Shown here in pieces: positions 36,364 to 45,579 of a stretch of 64,000 nucleotides of DNA. The stretch is from NCBI RefSeq assembly GCF_001953175.1, contig NZ_CP018258.1:1268210-1332209 (forward strand). The letters run 5' to 3'. Made by a program: the position numbers and the translations under genes. Source of the DNA: Dehalogenimonas formicexedens. Lineage in GTDB: Bacteria; Chloroflexota; Dehalococcoidia; Dehalococcoidales; Dehalococcoidaceae. Every line of letters starts with the position of its first letter. The stretch's first letter is position 1. Below the pieces are notes generated by a model. It had not been told where the DNA came from, ran no database searches, and saw only the letters and a program-made list of their open reading frames with translations.

Positions 36364-38367
36364 ATGCCCAGGACAGTAAAAGCCGTCTTCCTGGCCATGC
36401 CGGTTATTGCCTCTATTCTTTTCGTCATCCACTGGTTTTCGATACCAATTTTCGGCCACGTCCTGGCCGGTACTGTCTATTCATACCTGCTCTACGCCAT
36501 CCTTGGCCTGAACATCTTTCTTGGACTGGGCGCCACCAAAAAACAGAACCGGCAAGCCCCGCCGTGGTACGACTATGTGCTGGCGGTAACACTGGCAGGC
36601 ATCGTCGTCTTATTCATGTTCAACATCAACGACATCACCTACCACAACTGGGACTCGCCGCCGAATAATTGGGTTTTCGCCTCGGCGGTAACGATCAGCT
36701 TGCTTGCCATCGAAGCCGGCCGGCGGGTTGGGGGATGGGGATTGGCAGCCCTACTTGTGTTCTCCATGGTGTATCCGCTGTTTTCATCGAGTCATTTCCT
36801 GGCCAGCCACTTCGGCGGCGTGTTTTTTGGAGCGTCTTTTCCCTTCAAAGAAATCGTCAGCTCGTTCGCCTTCGGGGCGGACGGGATGCTCGGTATCCCC
36901 GCCCGGATGCTGGGGGAACTCATCCTTGGCTTCTTTCTGTTTGCCGGGCTGATCATGGGAATGGGCGGCGGAAATTTCTTCATGAACCTGGCGACGTCTC
37001 TCATGGGCAAGGTGCGAGGCGGCCAGGCCAAGGTGGCGGTCCTTGCCAGCGGCTTTTTTGGCAGCATAACGGGCAGCGCCATGGCCAACATCGCCGGCAC
37101 CGGCTCATTCACCATACCGGCGATGAAGAAATCCGGCTTCGCGGCGGAAGACGCCGCGGCTATCGAGGCTTGCGCCTCATCCGGCAGCGACTCCATGCCG
37201 CCGGTGCTGGGGGGACTTGCATTCTTCATGGTGGCCATCTTCGGTGTCGATTACGCCAATGTCGTCGTGGCCGCTTTCCTGCCGTCCGTCCTGTTCTATC
37301 TTGGCTTGCTGGTACAGGTCGACGGTTACGCCGCCCGGCACAACCTGCATGGATTATCGGGCGACGCCATCCCTAAATGGTGGAGGGTTTTACGGGACGG
37401 CTGGGTGTACGTGGCGGGTTTAGGCGTTTTGGCCTTCGGGCTGGTATACATGCGCTGGGGGGCGATAACGCCGGTGTACGCAACGGTTGTAGTAATCGCG
37501 CTTCAGATGATCCAATGGGCCCTCCGGCGAGTTGTACCGACCAAAACTGCCCGACCGTCAATTAAAATCAGCGCCGGCAACGCCTGGAAAAGGGCTGAAA
37601 CCGGGCTGGTCCAAACAGCCGGCCTGATCAATTACGTGGTGGCTATCTTCATTGGGATGGGTCTCCTACTGGTGGGTCTTCTAAAAACCGGGGTGGCAGC
37701 GGGGCTGGCAGCATGGATAATCAGCCTGGGCGGAGACAATTTGTATCTCATATTATTTATCTGTCTCGCGTTCTGTATTGCCATGGGCACTTTCGGCCTG
37801 GAACGCACGGCATACATTTTTCTGGCGATCATCGCGGTCCCGGCGATAGTGACGCTCAGCAAAACGGCGCCGGAATTCCAGGCGGCAGGGGGCATCTCCA
37901 TCATCGGCATCAACCTGTTCATAATTTCTTACTCAAACCTGGGCGGCATCACTCCGCCCGTCGCGATCAACGCCTTTGTTGCGGCCAATATCGCCGGAGC
38001 CAATCCTATGAAGACTGCCTGGATAGCCTGCCGCATGGGCGCGGTCCTGGCATTTATTCCGTTCTTCTATGTGCTGCAGCCCTCGCTGCTGATCATTTAC
38101 ACGCCCTGGTGGCAGACGCTGATCCATTTCGTACAGGCTTTCACCGGGGTCTGGCTGCTGTCATCGGGACTGGCGGGATATCTGGTTAAGGTCGGCCAAC
38201 TCAACCGGATTTCAAGATTCTTGCTGATTCTCGGCGGATTCTCCCTGGCTTTCCCGCAACCGGCGGTATTCGGCGCCGGCCTGATCATCAGCCTGGTCAC
38301 GATCGCCGTTACAATTCTGCAAAAGCCTACCGGCTCGGTAGAAATGCCTGAAGTCATTGGTCCCTAA
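36364..38367 (+). CDS. TRAP transporter fused permease (TAXI type)
   Basis: About 667 aa with some 16-18 hydrophobic segments, the fused small and large permease (DctQ-DctM) of TAXI-type TRAP transporters, which use ion gradients to import substrates. Signature stretches: GFFGSITGSAMANIAGTGSFTIPAMKKSGF and ACASSGSDSMPPVLGGLAFFM, and near the C-terminus NLGGITPPVAINAFVAANIAG. The frame extends to a TTG at 36238, but that part encodes the AATCCCCCTT repeat, so I start at the ATG at 36364; the true start is uncertain. Confidence 0.85.
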   Translation: MPRTVKAVFLAMPVIASILFVIHWFSIPIFGHVLAGTVYSYLLYAILGLNIFLGLGATKKQNRQAPPWYDYVLAVTLAGIVVLFMFNINDITYHNWDSPPNNWVFASAVTISLLAIEAGRRVGGWGLAALLVFSMVYPLFSSSHFLASHFGGVFFGASFPFKEIVSSFAFGADGMLGIPARMLGELILGFFLFAGLIMGMGGGNFFMNLATSLMGKVRGGQAKVAVLASGFFGSITGSAMANIAGTGSFTIPAMKKSGFAAEDAAAIEACASSGSDSMPPVLGGLAFFMVAIFGVDYANVVVAAFLPSVLFYLGLLVQVDGYAARHNLHGLSGDAIPKWWRVLRDGWVYVAGLGVLAFGLVYMRWGAITPVYATVVVIALQMIQWALRRVVPTKTARPSIKISAGNAWKRAETGLVQTAGLINYVVAIFIGMGLLLVGLLKTGVAAGLAAWIISLGGDNLYLILFICLAFCIAMGTFGLERTAYIFLAIIAVPAIVTLSKTAPEFQAAGGISIIGINLFIISYSNLGGITPPVAINAFVAANIAGANPMKTAWIACRMGAVLAFIPFFYVLQPSLLIIYTPWWQTLIHFVQAFTGVWLLSSGLAGYLVKVGQLNRISRFLLILGGFSLAFPQPAVFGAGLIISLVTIAVTILQKPTGSVEMPEVIGP

Positions 38368-38391
38368 TAAATCTGGCGGAGGATGAGAGAG

Positions 38392-39993
38392 ATGAAACCA
38401 ATCTGGCGTAAACTGGCTGCTGTTGCCGCGGTTGTCGTAGCGGCGGTGATGTTGTGGGGTTGCGGCGGGAACGCGATTTACAATTCGACATCACCAGCCG
38501 GGACCGCCTTTAAGTGGCCGGACGCACTGCTCTTCGCCGCCACGGGAGATTCCGGGCAGGCAAAAATGGTCTCGTGGGCTTCAGCCATGCAAAACGGGCT
38601 GAACGGGCCGTTGATCCGGGTGGTTACCGAAGCCGCCTGGACCAATACCTACAAAGATATGAAAGCGGGCAAGATGGTCCTTTCTCAGTGCGATAAAGTC
38701 ACGCTGGCTGACGACATCGAGGCTAAAAACGAGTATGCCATGCCTGACGGCGGTCCGTGGATGGCGAGCATGGTCTGGATCGACTCGCTAGCTTCCACCG
38801 GATTTTTGGTCCGGGGCAATTCCAGCATGTACAAGCCGGAGGACATCAAGCCTGGTACAAGGATCGCCATCTGGAACAACCAGTCAGCCACAATGTCGCC
38901 GTTCCTGTCTCTGCTTGCCTGGGCTGGTGTTTCGGAAAAAGATATCGTCTGGGTTAACACCGGCGATTACAACGCCTGCCCCAGGGCGGTGGTCGAGGGA
39001 CGGGCGGATATCGCCATGGCAGCTCCCGTTACCCCTGCGGTCATGGAAGCCTCGGCGGCCCCATCAGGCATCCGATACCTTTCGATGAAGCCCGCCGAGA
39101 ACCCCAAGGGCGCGGCAGCGTTCCTGGCGATCAGCCCGATGTATGATTTCGCCCCGATCACCGCCGGGCCGGCGAGCACCATAGGAACGTGGGCGATTTC
39201 GAGCTACAAGTATCTCGCCGCCGATGTAAACACCGATGCGGAAATGGTCTATCGGCTGGTCAAATGGCTCGATGAAAATTACTCTTCCTACAAGGATGCC
39301 TACGCTTCGAATACCAACATGACCTTTCAGGATGTCATCTCCGCCCTCCAGACCACCTTCATGCCAGTTCATCCGGGCCTGGTCAAATACCTCAAAGAAA
39401 AAGGCGTCTGGAACGCGGATTATGAAAAACGCAACCAGACGAACATCGCCCTATTCCAGAAATGGGTCACTGGCTACCAGGACGCGATGAAGCAGGCGAC
39501 GGCTAAAGGAATCGACATCAAAGCCAACAATCAAGACTGGATCCAGTTCTGGGAGAACTACAAGAAGACCAACGCCATCCCGCTTTTGCGGATGCACGTG
39601 AGCCTCACGCAGGATGCAGCGATCACTCTGCCGGGCGGTTATGTCCCTCCAACCACTACGCCTCCACCACCAACGACGACAACCGTACCCCCGGTTACGA
39701 CTGCCGCCGCCGTGCCGATACAGGTGGTCAGTATCTCCGATGCCCATCCGGGCGACGACGTTACCGTGACCATCAAAACCACACCAGGCGCTGAAGTCAC
39801 CATTCTGTTCACCATGCCCAACGGCACGAACAGTACCCTTCCAGCGGATAACAAGAAGACCGCCGGCGCTGACGGGCTGATCACCTGGACGTGGAACATC
39901 AACTCCCATGTGCCCGCGGGCGAGGCGACTTATACTTTCACCGCCGTTTTGAATGGCCGGACATCGACGCTGTCGCTGAAAAAGACAATCTAG
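38392..39993 (+). CDS. TAXI-family TRAP solute-binding lipoprotein with C-terminal Ig-like domain
   Basis: 533 aa. Lipoprotein signal ending LWGC (Cys about residue 24). TAXI-type binding domain to about residue 420: GDSGQAKMVSWASAMQ, IAIWNNQSATMSPFLSLLAWAG, GRADIAMAAPVTPAVMEAS. Then a Pro/Thr linker (PPTTTPPPPTTTTVPPVTT) and a beta-rich Ig-like domain of about 90 residues (ISDAHPGDDVTVTIKTTPGAEVTILFT). The added domain is unusual for the family. The second ATG, 9 nt after GGAGG, is chosen. The substrate for the permease encoded upstream is unknown. Confidence 0.83.
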   Translation: MKPIWRKLAAVAAVVVAAVMLWGCGGNAIYNSTSPAGTAFKWPDALLFAATGDSGQAKMVSWASAMQNGLNGPLIRVVTEAAWTNTYKDMKAGKMVLSQCDKVTLADDIEAKNEYAMPDGGPWMASMVWIDSLASTGFLVRGNSSMYKPEDIKPGTRIAIWNNQSATMSPFLSLLAWAGVSEKDIVWVNTGDYNACPRAVVEGRADIAMAAPVTPAVMEASAAPSGIRYLSMKPAENPKGAAAFLAISPMYDFAPITAGPASTIGTWAISSYKYLAADVNTDAEMVYRLVKWLDENYSSYKDAYASNTNMTFQDVISALQTTFMPVHPGLVKYLKEKGVWNADYEKRNQTNIALFQKWVTGYQDAMKQATAKGIDIKANNQDWIQFWENYKKTNAIPLLRMHVSLTQDAAITLPGGYVPPTTTPPPPTTTTVPPVTTAAAVPIQVVSISDAHPGDDVTVTIKTTPGAEVTILFTMPNGTNSTLPADNKKTAGADGLITWTWNINSHVPAGEATYTFTAVLNGRTSTLSLKKTI

Positions 39994-40005
39994 CAACAAA
40001 ATAAA

Positions 40006-40032
40006 GGGGGCATCGCTTTCGCCGATGCCCCC
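40006..40032. terminator. Bidirectional terminator
   Basis: GGGGGCATCG (40006-40015) pairs with CGATGCCCCC (40023-40032), loop of seven, between the convergent TAXI-binding-protein and sugar-dehydrogenase genes. T-runs are weak on both sides. Confidence 0.6.
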
Positions 40033-40037
40033 ATCGA

Positions 40038-41306
40038 CTACACCACGATCTTAAAGACCTTGCCGGTTTCGCCGCTGGGACCGGCGTTATCGGCCGCCAG
40101 GACGTAGACTTCCCCGTCTGCGTCCTGTCCAAACGACCTCAGCAATGTATTCATTCTTCCTTCGCGGCCGTTCTTTACCACCGCTTCCTCGAAGGTCCAC
40201 ATCTCTGCGGACTTCCCGAGGCGACGCGCGACAAATATCTTGCCGGTGGGATTATCAGAATTGTCGCTGTAATCACCAAAAATGTAGGCGCCATCCAGAT
40301 CGGGAAACGCTGTGCCACGGTACACATAGCCTCCGATTACTGAAGAACCTATACCTCCTGCCGAGGCATTCTGGTATTCGATTATCGGGCGGATAAGGGG
40401 TTCATTCCTGGAATTCACCCGTGGTGGCGGCAAGGTTTGCAGAGTTCGGGGATCGTCAGGGTCAAAACCATGGGCGCCTTCCATCAAATTCCAGCCGTAA
40501 TTTCCACCCCTGACTACGATGTCGACCTCTTCCCATTGGTGCTGCCCGGCGTCACCGGCAAAAAGTTCGTGGTCTCCCCCCATATCGAATGCGATGTGGA
40601 ACGGGTTGCGCAACCCCCAGGCAAAGATCTCGGGCTTTCCATCACCACCAGAGAAAGGATTGTCCTCGGGTATCCCGTAAGGACTCCCTTCGTCGACATC
40701 GATCCTAAGGATCTTCCCCAGCAGTACATCCGTATTCTGGGCGTTACCCCCCGGGAGATGCCCCCGGCCTACGTCATTGGCGCCGCCGCCATCTCCCAAT
40801 GGGATGTACAAAAACCCGTCCGGTCCGAATGCGATCTGACCTCCGTTGTGGTTAAATTCGGGTTCGTCTACCTTTAGAATGATCTTTTCTGATTCCACAT
40901 CCGCCCGATCAGGATCAGTAGAGGAGACTTTGAACTCGGAGATATGACTGGTATGATCCCAGTCTGAAGGCGCGCCGGACCGCAGGGACGCAGAATAATA
41001 GACGAAAAAGCGACCATTGTCTTTGAATCTCGGGTGAAAGGCGAGACCCAGCAAGCCGCGCTCATCGTAACTCGAGTTTAGCTTTATCATTCTCTGCGTT
41101 AAATCAAGGAACTCCCTCTTTTCCCCTTGCGATTTCAGAACGGAGATGATCCCAGTTTGATCGGCAACGAACAATCTGCCACTCCCGTCAGGGGCTTCGA
41201 CCAGCGCTATAGGAGAAACGAAGCCGGAGGCTATAAGTTCAAGAGAAATTTCGGGCGATTCAGTGTTTGTAATCTTCGAAGCCATCAGTTGACCCGCCTT
41301 CCACAT
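40038..41306 (-). CDS. PQQ-type sugar dehydrogenase (GSDH/HHIP-like beta-propeller)
   Basis: 422 aa. Beta-propeller of the soluble glucose/aldose sugar dehydrogenase family: ERGLLGLAFHPRF, FNHNGGQIAFGPDGFLYIPLGDGG, GKILRID, FAWGLRNPFHIAFD, AGDAGQHQWEEVD, GGNYGWNLMEG and VIGGYVYRG. Homologues use PQQ in the periplasm, but no signal peptide is visible here. PQQ synthesis is not encoded nearby, so activity is open. An ATG seven codons downstream is an alternative start. A palindromic site lies about 40 bp upstream. Confidence 0.83.
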   Translation of the reverse strand: MWKAGQLMASKITNTESPEISLELIASGFVSPIALVEAPDGSGRLFVADQTGIISVLKSQGEKREFLDLTQRMIKLNSSYDERGLLGLAFHPRFKDNGRFFVYYSASLRSGAPSDWDHTSHISEFKVSSTDPDRADVESEKIILKVDEPEFNHNGGQIAFGPDGFLYIPLGDGGGANDVGRGHLPGGNAQNTDVLLGKILRIDVDEGSPYGIPEDNPFSGGDGKPEIFAWGLRNPFHIAFDMGGDHELFAGDAGQHQWEEVDIVVRGGNYGWNLMEGAHGFDPDDPRTLQTLPPPRVNSRNEPLIRPIIEYQNASAGGIGSSVIGGYVYRGTAFPDLDGAYIFGDYSDNSDNPTGKIFVARRLGKSAEMWTFEEAVVKNGREGRMNTLLRSFGQDADGEVYVLAADNAGPSGETGKVFKIVV

Positions 41307-41343
41307 AATTCACTGAATTCAACCTATACCGGTTTTTGGCGTT

Positions 41344-41367
41344 ATTCAATCCGTATGACTACCTAAT
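41344..41367 (-). promoter_or_regulatory. Palindromic site G with TTGAAT -35
   Basis: AATCCGTATGACTACCTAAT (41348-41367) keeps the GTA-4-TAC core. On the minus strand TTGAAT (41349-41344) overlaps its end by 2 bp, as at other sites. The -10 is unclear: TATAGG at 15 bp or TAGGTT at 17 bp. It would serve the sugar-dehydrogenase-like gene. Confidence 0.45.
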
Positions 41368-41392
41368 TTCACCATTCCCGTAACCGAGGGAT

Positions 41393-41421
41393 TTCCCAAA
41401 CTCTCATTCCAAAGCTATAAT
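41393..41421 (+). promoter_or_regulatory. ABC-F gene promoter
   Basis: TTCCCA (41393-41398), 17 bp, TATAAT (41416-41421), then 11 nt to the ATG at 41433. The leader would be at most about 5 nt. Confidence 0.55.
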
Positions 41422-41432
41422 TGTTCGTTTCA

Positions 41433-43424
41433 ATGCTCACCCTGAACAACATTTCGAAGTCTTTCGGCGCGCGGAGCCTCTTCAGCGGAGTGACTTTTCA
41501 CATCGGCGCGCGCGACAGGACGGCTCTCCTGGGGCCTAACGGGGCGGGGAAGACGACTCTGTTCTCGATTATCGCTGATGAACAGACATCAGACGAAGGA
41601 TCTGTCACCAGGCCCAAGGATCTGACTGTCGGCTATTTGAGGCAGGAGGTCGACAACAAGTCTGCCAGGCCTCTCCTGCAAGACGTGATCGCTTCCGCCG
41701 GACATATCGCAACTCTGGAACACCGGATCAGGCTGCTCCAGGAAGAGATCGCCCAAACCGTAACGAACGAGGAACAGGCGCCGCTGCTCAGGGAATTAGG
41801 AGAGCTGCAACACCGTTTTGAGACCAGCGGCGGCTATGACACAGATCACGACGCAAGAGTAATCCTGACCGGGCTTGGTTTCAAGGAAAGCGACTTCACC
41901 AGGCCGGTATCGGTCTTTTCCGGCGGATGGTTGATGCGGGCGGAGCTTGGCAAGATACTTTTGCAAAACCCCGACCTGCTGCTCCTCGACGAGCCTACCA
42001 ACCACCTGGATCTCGAAACGCAATTATGGTTTGAGAACTACCTGACCCAATACCAAGGCGCCGTACTGCTGACGTCTCACGACCGCGCTTTTCTGAACCG
42101 CGTCGTAGGCAGGGTGGTGTCTCTGGAGAACGGCAGGGCAAAGGTGTACACCGGGAACCACGACGATTTTGTCGTGGCGAGGCAAAAGGAGATAGAGGGG
42201 ATCGAGGCGGCAGCCGGCAGGCAGGCGGTCAAGATCGAAAAGGAAACGCGGTTCATCGAACGTTTCAGATACAAGAGCTCCAAAGCCCGGCAGGTGCAGT
42301 CCCGAATCAAGGCTCTCGACAAGCTGCAGCGGGTCGAGGTGCCGCGGCTGGTAAAGAAGATCAAGTTTTCATTTCCCGAGCCGCCTCGTTCCGGCGAAGA
42401 GGTCATCAGTCTGCGCAAAGTCAGCAAGGCCTACGGGGAAAAGACAGTTTACGCGGACCTGAGCCTGTCCCTGCGCCGCGGCGACCGGGCAGCGCTGATA
42501 GGACCCAACGGCGCCGGGAAAAGCACCCTGCTTAAAATACTGGCGGACGTCCTGCCCTTTGAACGGGGCGAGCGACGGTTAGGCTATAACGTCACCTCTG
42601 CCTACTACGCGCAGCACCAGCTCGACCTCTTGAACAGCGCTAACACCGTCCTGGAAGAACTGCAACGCGTCGCCCCGAAGGAAACAGAGCAGCGGCTGAG
42701 AGCGATTTTAGGCGGCTTTCTTTTTGCCGGAGACGACATCCAGAAAAAGGTAAGCGTGCTTTCCGGCGGCGAGAAAGCCCGGCTGGCGCTCTCAAAGATG
42801 CTGACGCAACCCGCCAACCTCCTCCTCTTGGACGAACCGACCAATCACCTTGATATAGCTTCCCGCGAAGTCCTGGCCGACGCCCTCGAAAGCTATCAAG
42901 GCACACTGTGTTTCATCACACACGACCGCACCCTGATAAGCCAGACGGCCAATAAGATAATCGACGTCCGGGACGGCCATGCCACCGTCTTCGACGGCAG
43001 TTATGAAGAATATCTGTATCACCAGGAATCATCAGAGGCGCAATCAACCGCCTCGGATACAAGACAGCTCTTAAAGCCGGTTGCAGCACCTGAACCGGCC
43101 ATGGATCCACGGAGGCGAAGGTCGGCGGCGGGTGAAATCAGGAACGAGTTCAACCGCAGACTAACGCCCATCAAAAACAGGATTGCCCAGATTGAGGAAG
43201 AACTGCAGCGGGAAGAAGCAGAGCTGTCAGGCATCGAAACCGAATTTGCCAATCCCGGAGCCTACACCGACTCACAGTCAATAGTAGGGCGGATCGACCG
43301 CCATAAAGCCCTCAAGGACAGCATCAAGCGAAGGAGCGAAGAATGGGAAAAACTGATGCTGGAAGAGGAAGAACTGCGGATTGGGCTGCAAAACGCGCTG
43401 GCGCTTCTGGAGGGAGCTTTATAA
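41433..43424 (+). CDS. ABC-F family ATPase
   Basis: 663 aa with two ATP-binding cassettes and no membrane domain. Walker A GPNGAGKTT and GPNGAGKST; signatures SVFSGGWLMRAELGKILL and SVLSGGEKARLALSKML; Walker B LLLLDEPTNHLDLET and LLLLDEPTNHLDIAS; a linker of basic helices between them and a C-terminal coiled coil. ABC-F proteins act on the ribosome in translation rescue or antibiotic resistance. The ATG at 41433 is used because the upstream TTG overlaps the -10. Confidence 0.93.
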   Translation: MLTLNNISKSFGARSLFSGVTFHIGARDRTALLGPNGAGKTTLFSIIADEQTSDEGSVTRPKDLTVGYLRQEVDNKSARPLLQDVIASAGHIATLEHRIRLLQEEIAQTVTNEEQAPLLRELGELQHRFETSGGYDTDHDARVILTGLGFKESDFTRPVSVFSGGWLMRAELGKILLQNPDLLLLDEPTNHLDLETQLWFENYLTQYQGAVLLTSHDRAFLNRVVGRVVSLENGRAKVYTGNHDDFVVARQKEIEGIEAAAGRQAVKIEKETRFIERFRYKSSKARQVQSRIKALDKLQRVEVPRLVKKIKFSFPEPPRSGEEVISLRKVSKAYGEKTVYADLSLSLRRGDRAALIGPNGAGKSTLLKILADVLPFERGERRLGYNVTSAYYAQHQLDLLNSANTVLEELQRVAPKETEQRLRAILGGFLFAGDDIQKKVSVLSGGEKARLALSKMLTQPANLLLLDEPTNHLDIASREVLADALESYQGTLCFITHDRTLISQTANKIIDVRDGHATVFDGSYEEYLYHQESSEAQSTASDTRQLLKPVAAPEPAMDPRRRRSAAGEIRNEFNRRLTPIKNRIAQIEEELQREEAELSGIETEFANPGAYTDSQSIVGRIDRHKALKDSIKRRSEEWEKLMLEEEELRIGLQNALALLEGAL

Positions 43425-43461
43425 AGCCTTCGGGATATCACATTCGTGATAAAATGAAAAC

Positions 43462-44343
43462 ATGAAGATAAGCCTTTTTGATTCGGTCGATCCGGTCCCG
43501 GAACTCAAGAATCCGCATGTTTTCGTTACCATCCCGCCCTGGCTCAACGCCGGGGAATCAGCGAGATTGGCCGTAGAATACCTGGAAAAGCTGGCAGACG
43601 CCCAACCCCTGGCTCAGATCTCGGTTCCCGGGGAATTTTTCGATTTTACCCGCTACCGACCGACGGTCTCGATGGTGAACGGCGAATCCAAGATCGAAAT
43701 TCCCAATGCCATCGCCCGGTTCGGCAGCATTTCTGCTTCGGATTTCATCTTCCTGCGGGCGCCCGAACCTCACATGCGCTCCGAACAATATATCGAATCT
43801 ATCCTTGAGCTCCTCAAGCACTTCAACGTGAAAAGGTATTGTCTCCTGGGCTCCATGTACGAGATGCTGCCCTACACCCGCCCCCCCTTCGTCACCAGTT
43901 CGGCGAGTAATCAATTGCTTCAAAACAGTATCGAAGTTACCGGGGCTGTCCCGGGCAACTACGAAGGACCGACGTCGATCATGAGCCTCCTGGCACAGGA
44001 AGCCAGGAGAACAGGCATCGAGACGCTGAGCCTGGTTGTCCATCTGCCGATATACCTCCCGGTCCCGGCGGATCACCGGGGTGAGGTGCGCCTCCTGGAG
44101 ATCTGCGAATCCCTCTACGGCATCGAGGTCCCAGGCGCCGATCTGGCACAGGCCAAAGAGGAGAACGAGCAAGTTACCGCCATGGCGGAGGCCTTCCTCA
44201 AGGAGCATCCTCAACTCAGATTCATGCTGACCCAACTGGAAGACAATTATGACGCCAGGGTCAAGAACCGGGAGCAGGTCAGACTGTCGCCGGAGATCGA
44301 AAGGTTTCTCCAGGACATGAGCCGCGGGTTCGAAGCCGGTTAA
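43462..44343 (+). CDS. PAC2-family protein
   Basis: 293 aa, soluble, matching the PAC2 (proteasome-assembly-chaperone-like) fold: PHVFVTIPPWLNAGESARLAVEYL at the start, DFIFLRAPEPHMRSEQYIESIL, YCLLGSMYEMLPYTRPP and GNYEGPTSIMSLLAQEA. Related bacterial proteins are of unknown role; some are annotated as ATP-grasp-like ligases or carboxylate-amine ligases. A TAAAAT lies 6 nt before the ATG, which may make it leaderless. Followed by the M20 peptidase in the same orientation. Confidence 0.75.
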   Translation: MKISLFDSVDPVPELKNPHVFVTIPPWLNAGESARLAVEYLEKLADAQPLAQISVPGEFFDFTRYRPTVSMVNGESKIEIPNAIARFGSISASDFIFLRAPEPHMRSEQYIESILELLKHFNVKRYCLLGSMYEMLPYTRPPFVTSSASNQLLQNSIEVTGAVPGNYEGPTSIMSLLAQEARRTGIETLSLVVHLPIYLPVPADHRGEVRLLEICESLYGIEVPGADLAQAKEENEQVTAMAEAFLKEHPQLRFMLTQLEDNYDARVKNREQVRLSPEIERFLQDMSRGFEAG

Positions 44344-44390
44344 ATCTTTTCACAGAGCTAAAGATTCGAAGATTCAATAGGAAACAGCAG

Positions 44391-45545
44391 ATGGATTATG
44401 TAAAGACACTTTCAGACCTCGTTGCCATAGATACGACCGTTCCGCCTGGCAATAATTACCGATTGGCGCTGGAATACCTTGTCCCCCATTTTGAGGGCGC
44501 CGGATTCCAGTCAGAGCTGGTGGAGATCCCCACTGAATTCTGCGAGGGCCGAACGGGCAGGTTCGCGCTGATCAGTCACAGGAAATCCCAAGCCAAGCCG
44601 CGCCTGATTTTTTACGGACATATCGATGTCGTGCCTGCCCAGGGTTGGCCGGCGTTCGAGCCCCGCGTCGAGAACGGCAAGATGTTCGGCCGAGGCAGCG
44701 CCGACATGAAGGGCGGTATCGTCGGGCTGCTCATCGGTCTCAATAAGATGGCAGACCGGGAATATAAATACGATGTCTCAATCATGATCACCACCGATGA
44801 GGAACTCAGCCAGTCCGGACAGATCCGTTTTCTCAAACGGTTTTTGGAACCGGTCGCGGGCTCCATCGTCTGGTCGCTCGACTCAAACACCGGGGGCGTC
44901 GCCATCGCCGGGCTTGGCGCTCTGCAGGTGGATATCAAGATCAACGGTAAATCGGTGCACTCCGGGCTTTCTCACCTGGGCACAAATGCCGTGGAACAGG
45001 CAGTACCGGTCATGAACGCCCTTCTTGAACTCAAATCCAAAATCACTGCCAAAAGATCCGCGGTTCCGGCCCATCCCGACACCGGTCTCAAATTCATGGA
45101 GCCCCGCCTCAATATAAACATGATCCACGGCGGTCTTAAATCAAATATCGTACCCGATGAATGCACCATCACCGTCGACCGGCGCCTTATTCCCGAAGAA
45201 ACCCTGGAAGAAGCGGACAATGAAATCCGAGATCTGTTGGGCAAGTTTAAAGACATACGATGGGAAATTTCGTACGGTTTACGGGTGCCAACAGTGCCTC
45301 CAGCCAATGGACCCGCGGTCGAACGCCTGGAAAAACTGATCAAGGAAGTGACAGGGACGTCCGGACGATTTGGGGAAATGGGTTCCGGGGACATGGGCAT
45401 CATAGTCCATGAAGAATGGCAGGGGCAGGATTTCGGGTTGGGGGTTATCCGTACCGAGAGCAACATCCATGGCAAGGATGAATTCGTCTACCTGAAGGAT
45501 ATTGAGGACCTGGGAGAAATCATCTCACGCTATCTCTCCGAATGA
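44391..45545 (+). CDS. M20 family metallopeptidase (ArgE/DapE-like)
   Basis: 384 aa. Zinc-ligand motifs in order: YGHIDVVP, GRGSADMKGG, TTDEE (catalytic acid), a dimerisation domain (GKSVHSGLSHLGTNAVEQAVPVMNALL) and a final histidine in SNIHGKDEFVY. Removes acyl or amino groups from amino-acid derivatives or dipeptides; the exact substrate cannot be told. AGGAAACAGCAG precedes the ATG. Confidence 0.9.
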   Translation: MDYVKTLSDLVAIDTTVPPGNNYRLALEYLVPHFEGAGFQSELVEIPTEFCEGRTGRFALISHRKSQAKPRLIFYGHIDVVPAQGWPAFEPRVENGKMFGRGSADMKGGIVGLLIGLNKMADREYKYDVSIMITTDEELSQSGQIRFLKRFLEPVAGSIVWSLDSNTGGVAIAGLGALQVDIKINGKSVHSGLSHLGTNAVEQAVPVMNALLELKSKITAKRSAVPAHPDTGLKFMEPRLNINMIHGGLKSNIVPDECTITVDRRLIPEETLEEADNEIRDLLGKFKDIRWEISYGLRVPTVPPANGPAVERLEKLIKEVTGTSGRFGEMGSGDMGIIVHEEWQGQDFGLGVIRTESNIHGKDEFVYLKDIEDLGEIISRYLSE

Positions 45546-45579
45546 TAAAGAGGAAGAAGCGATTTTCCCGTTCTAACGT

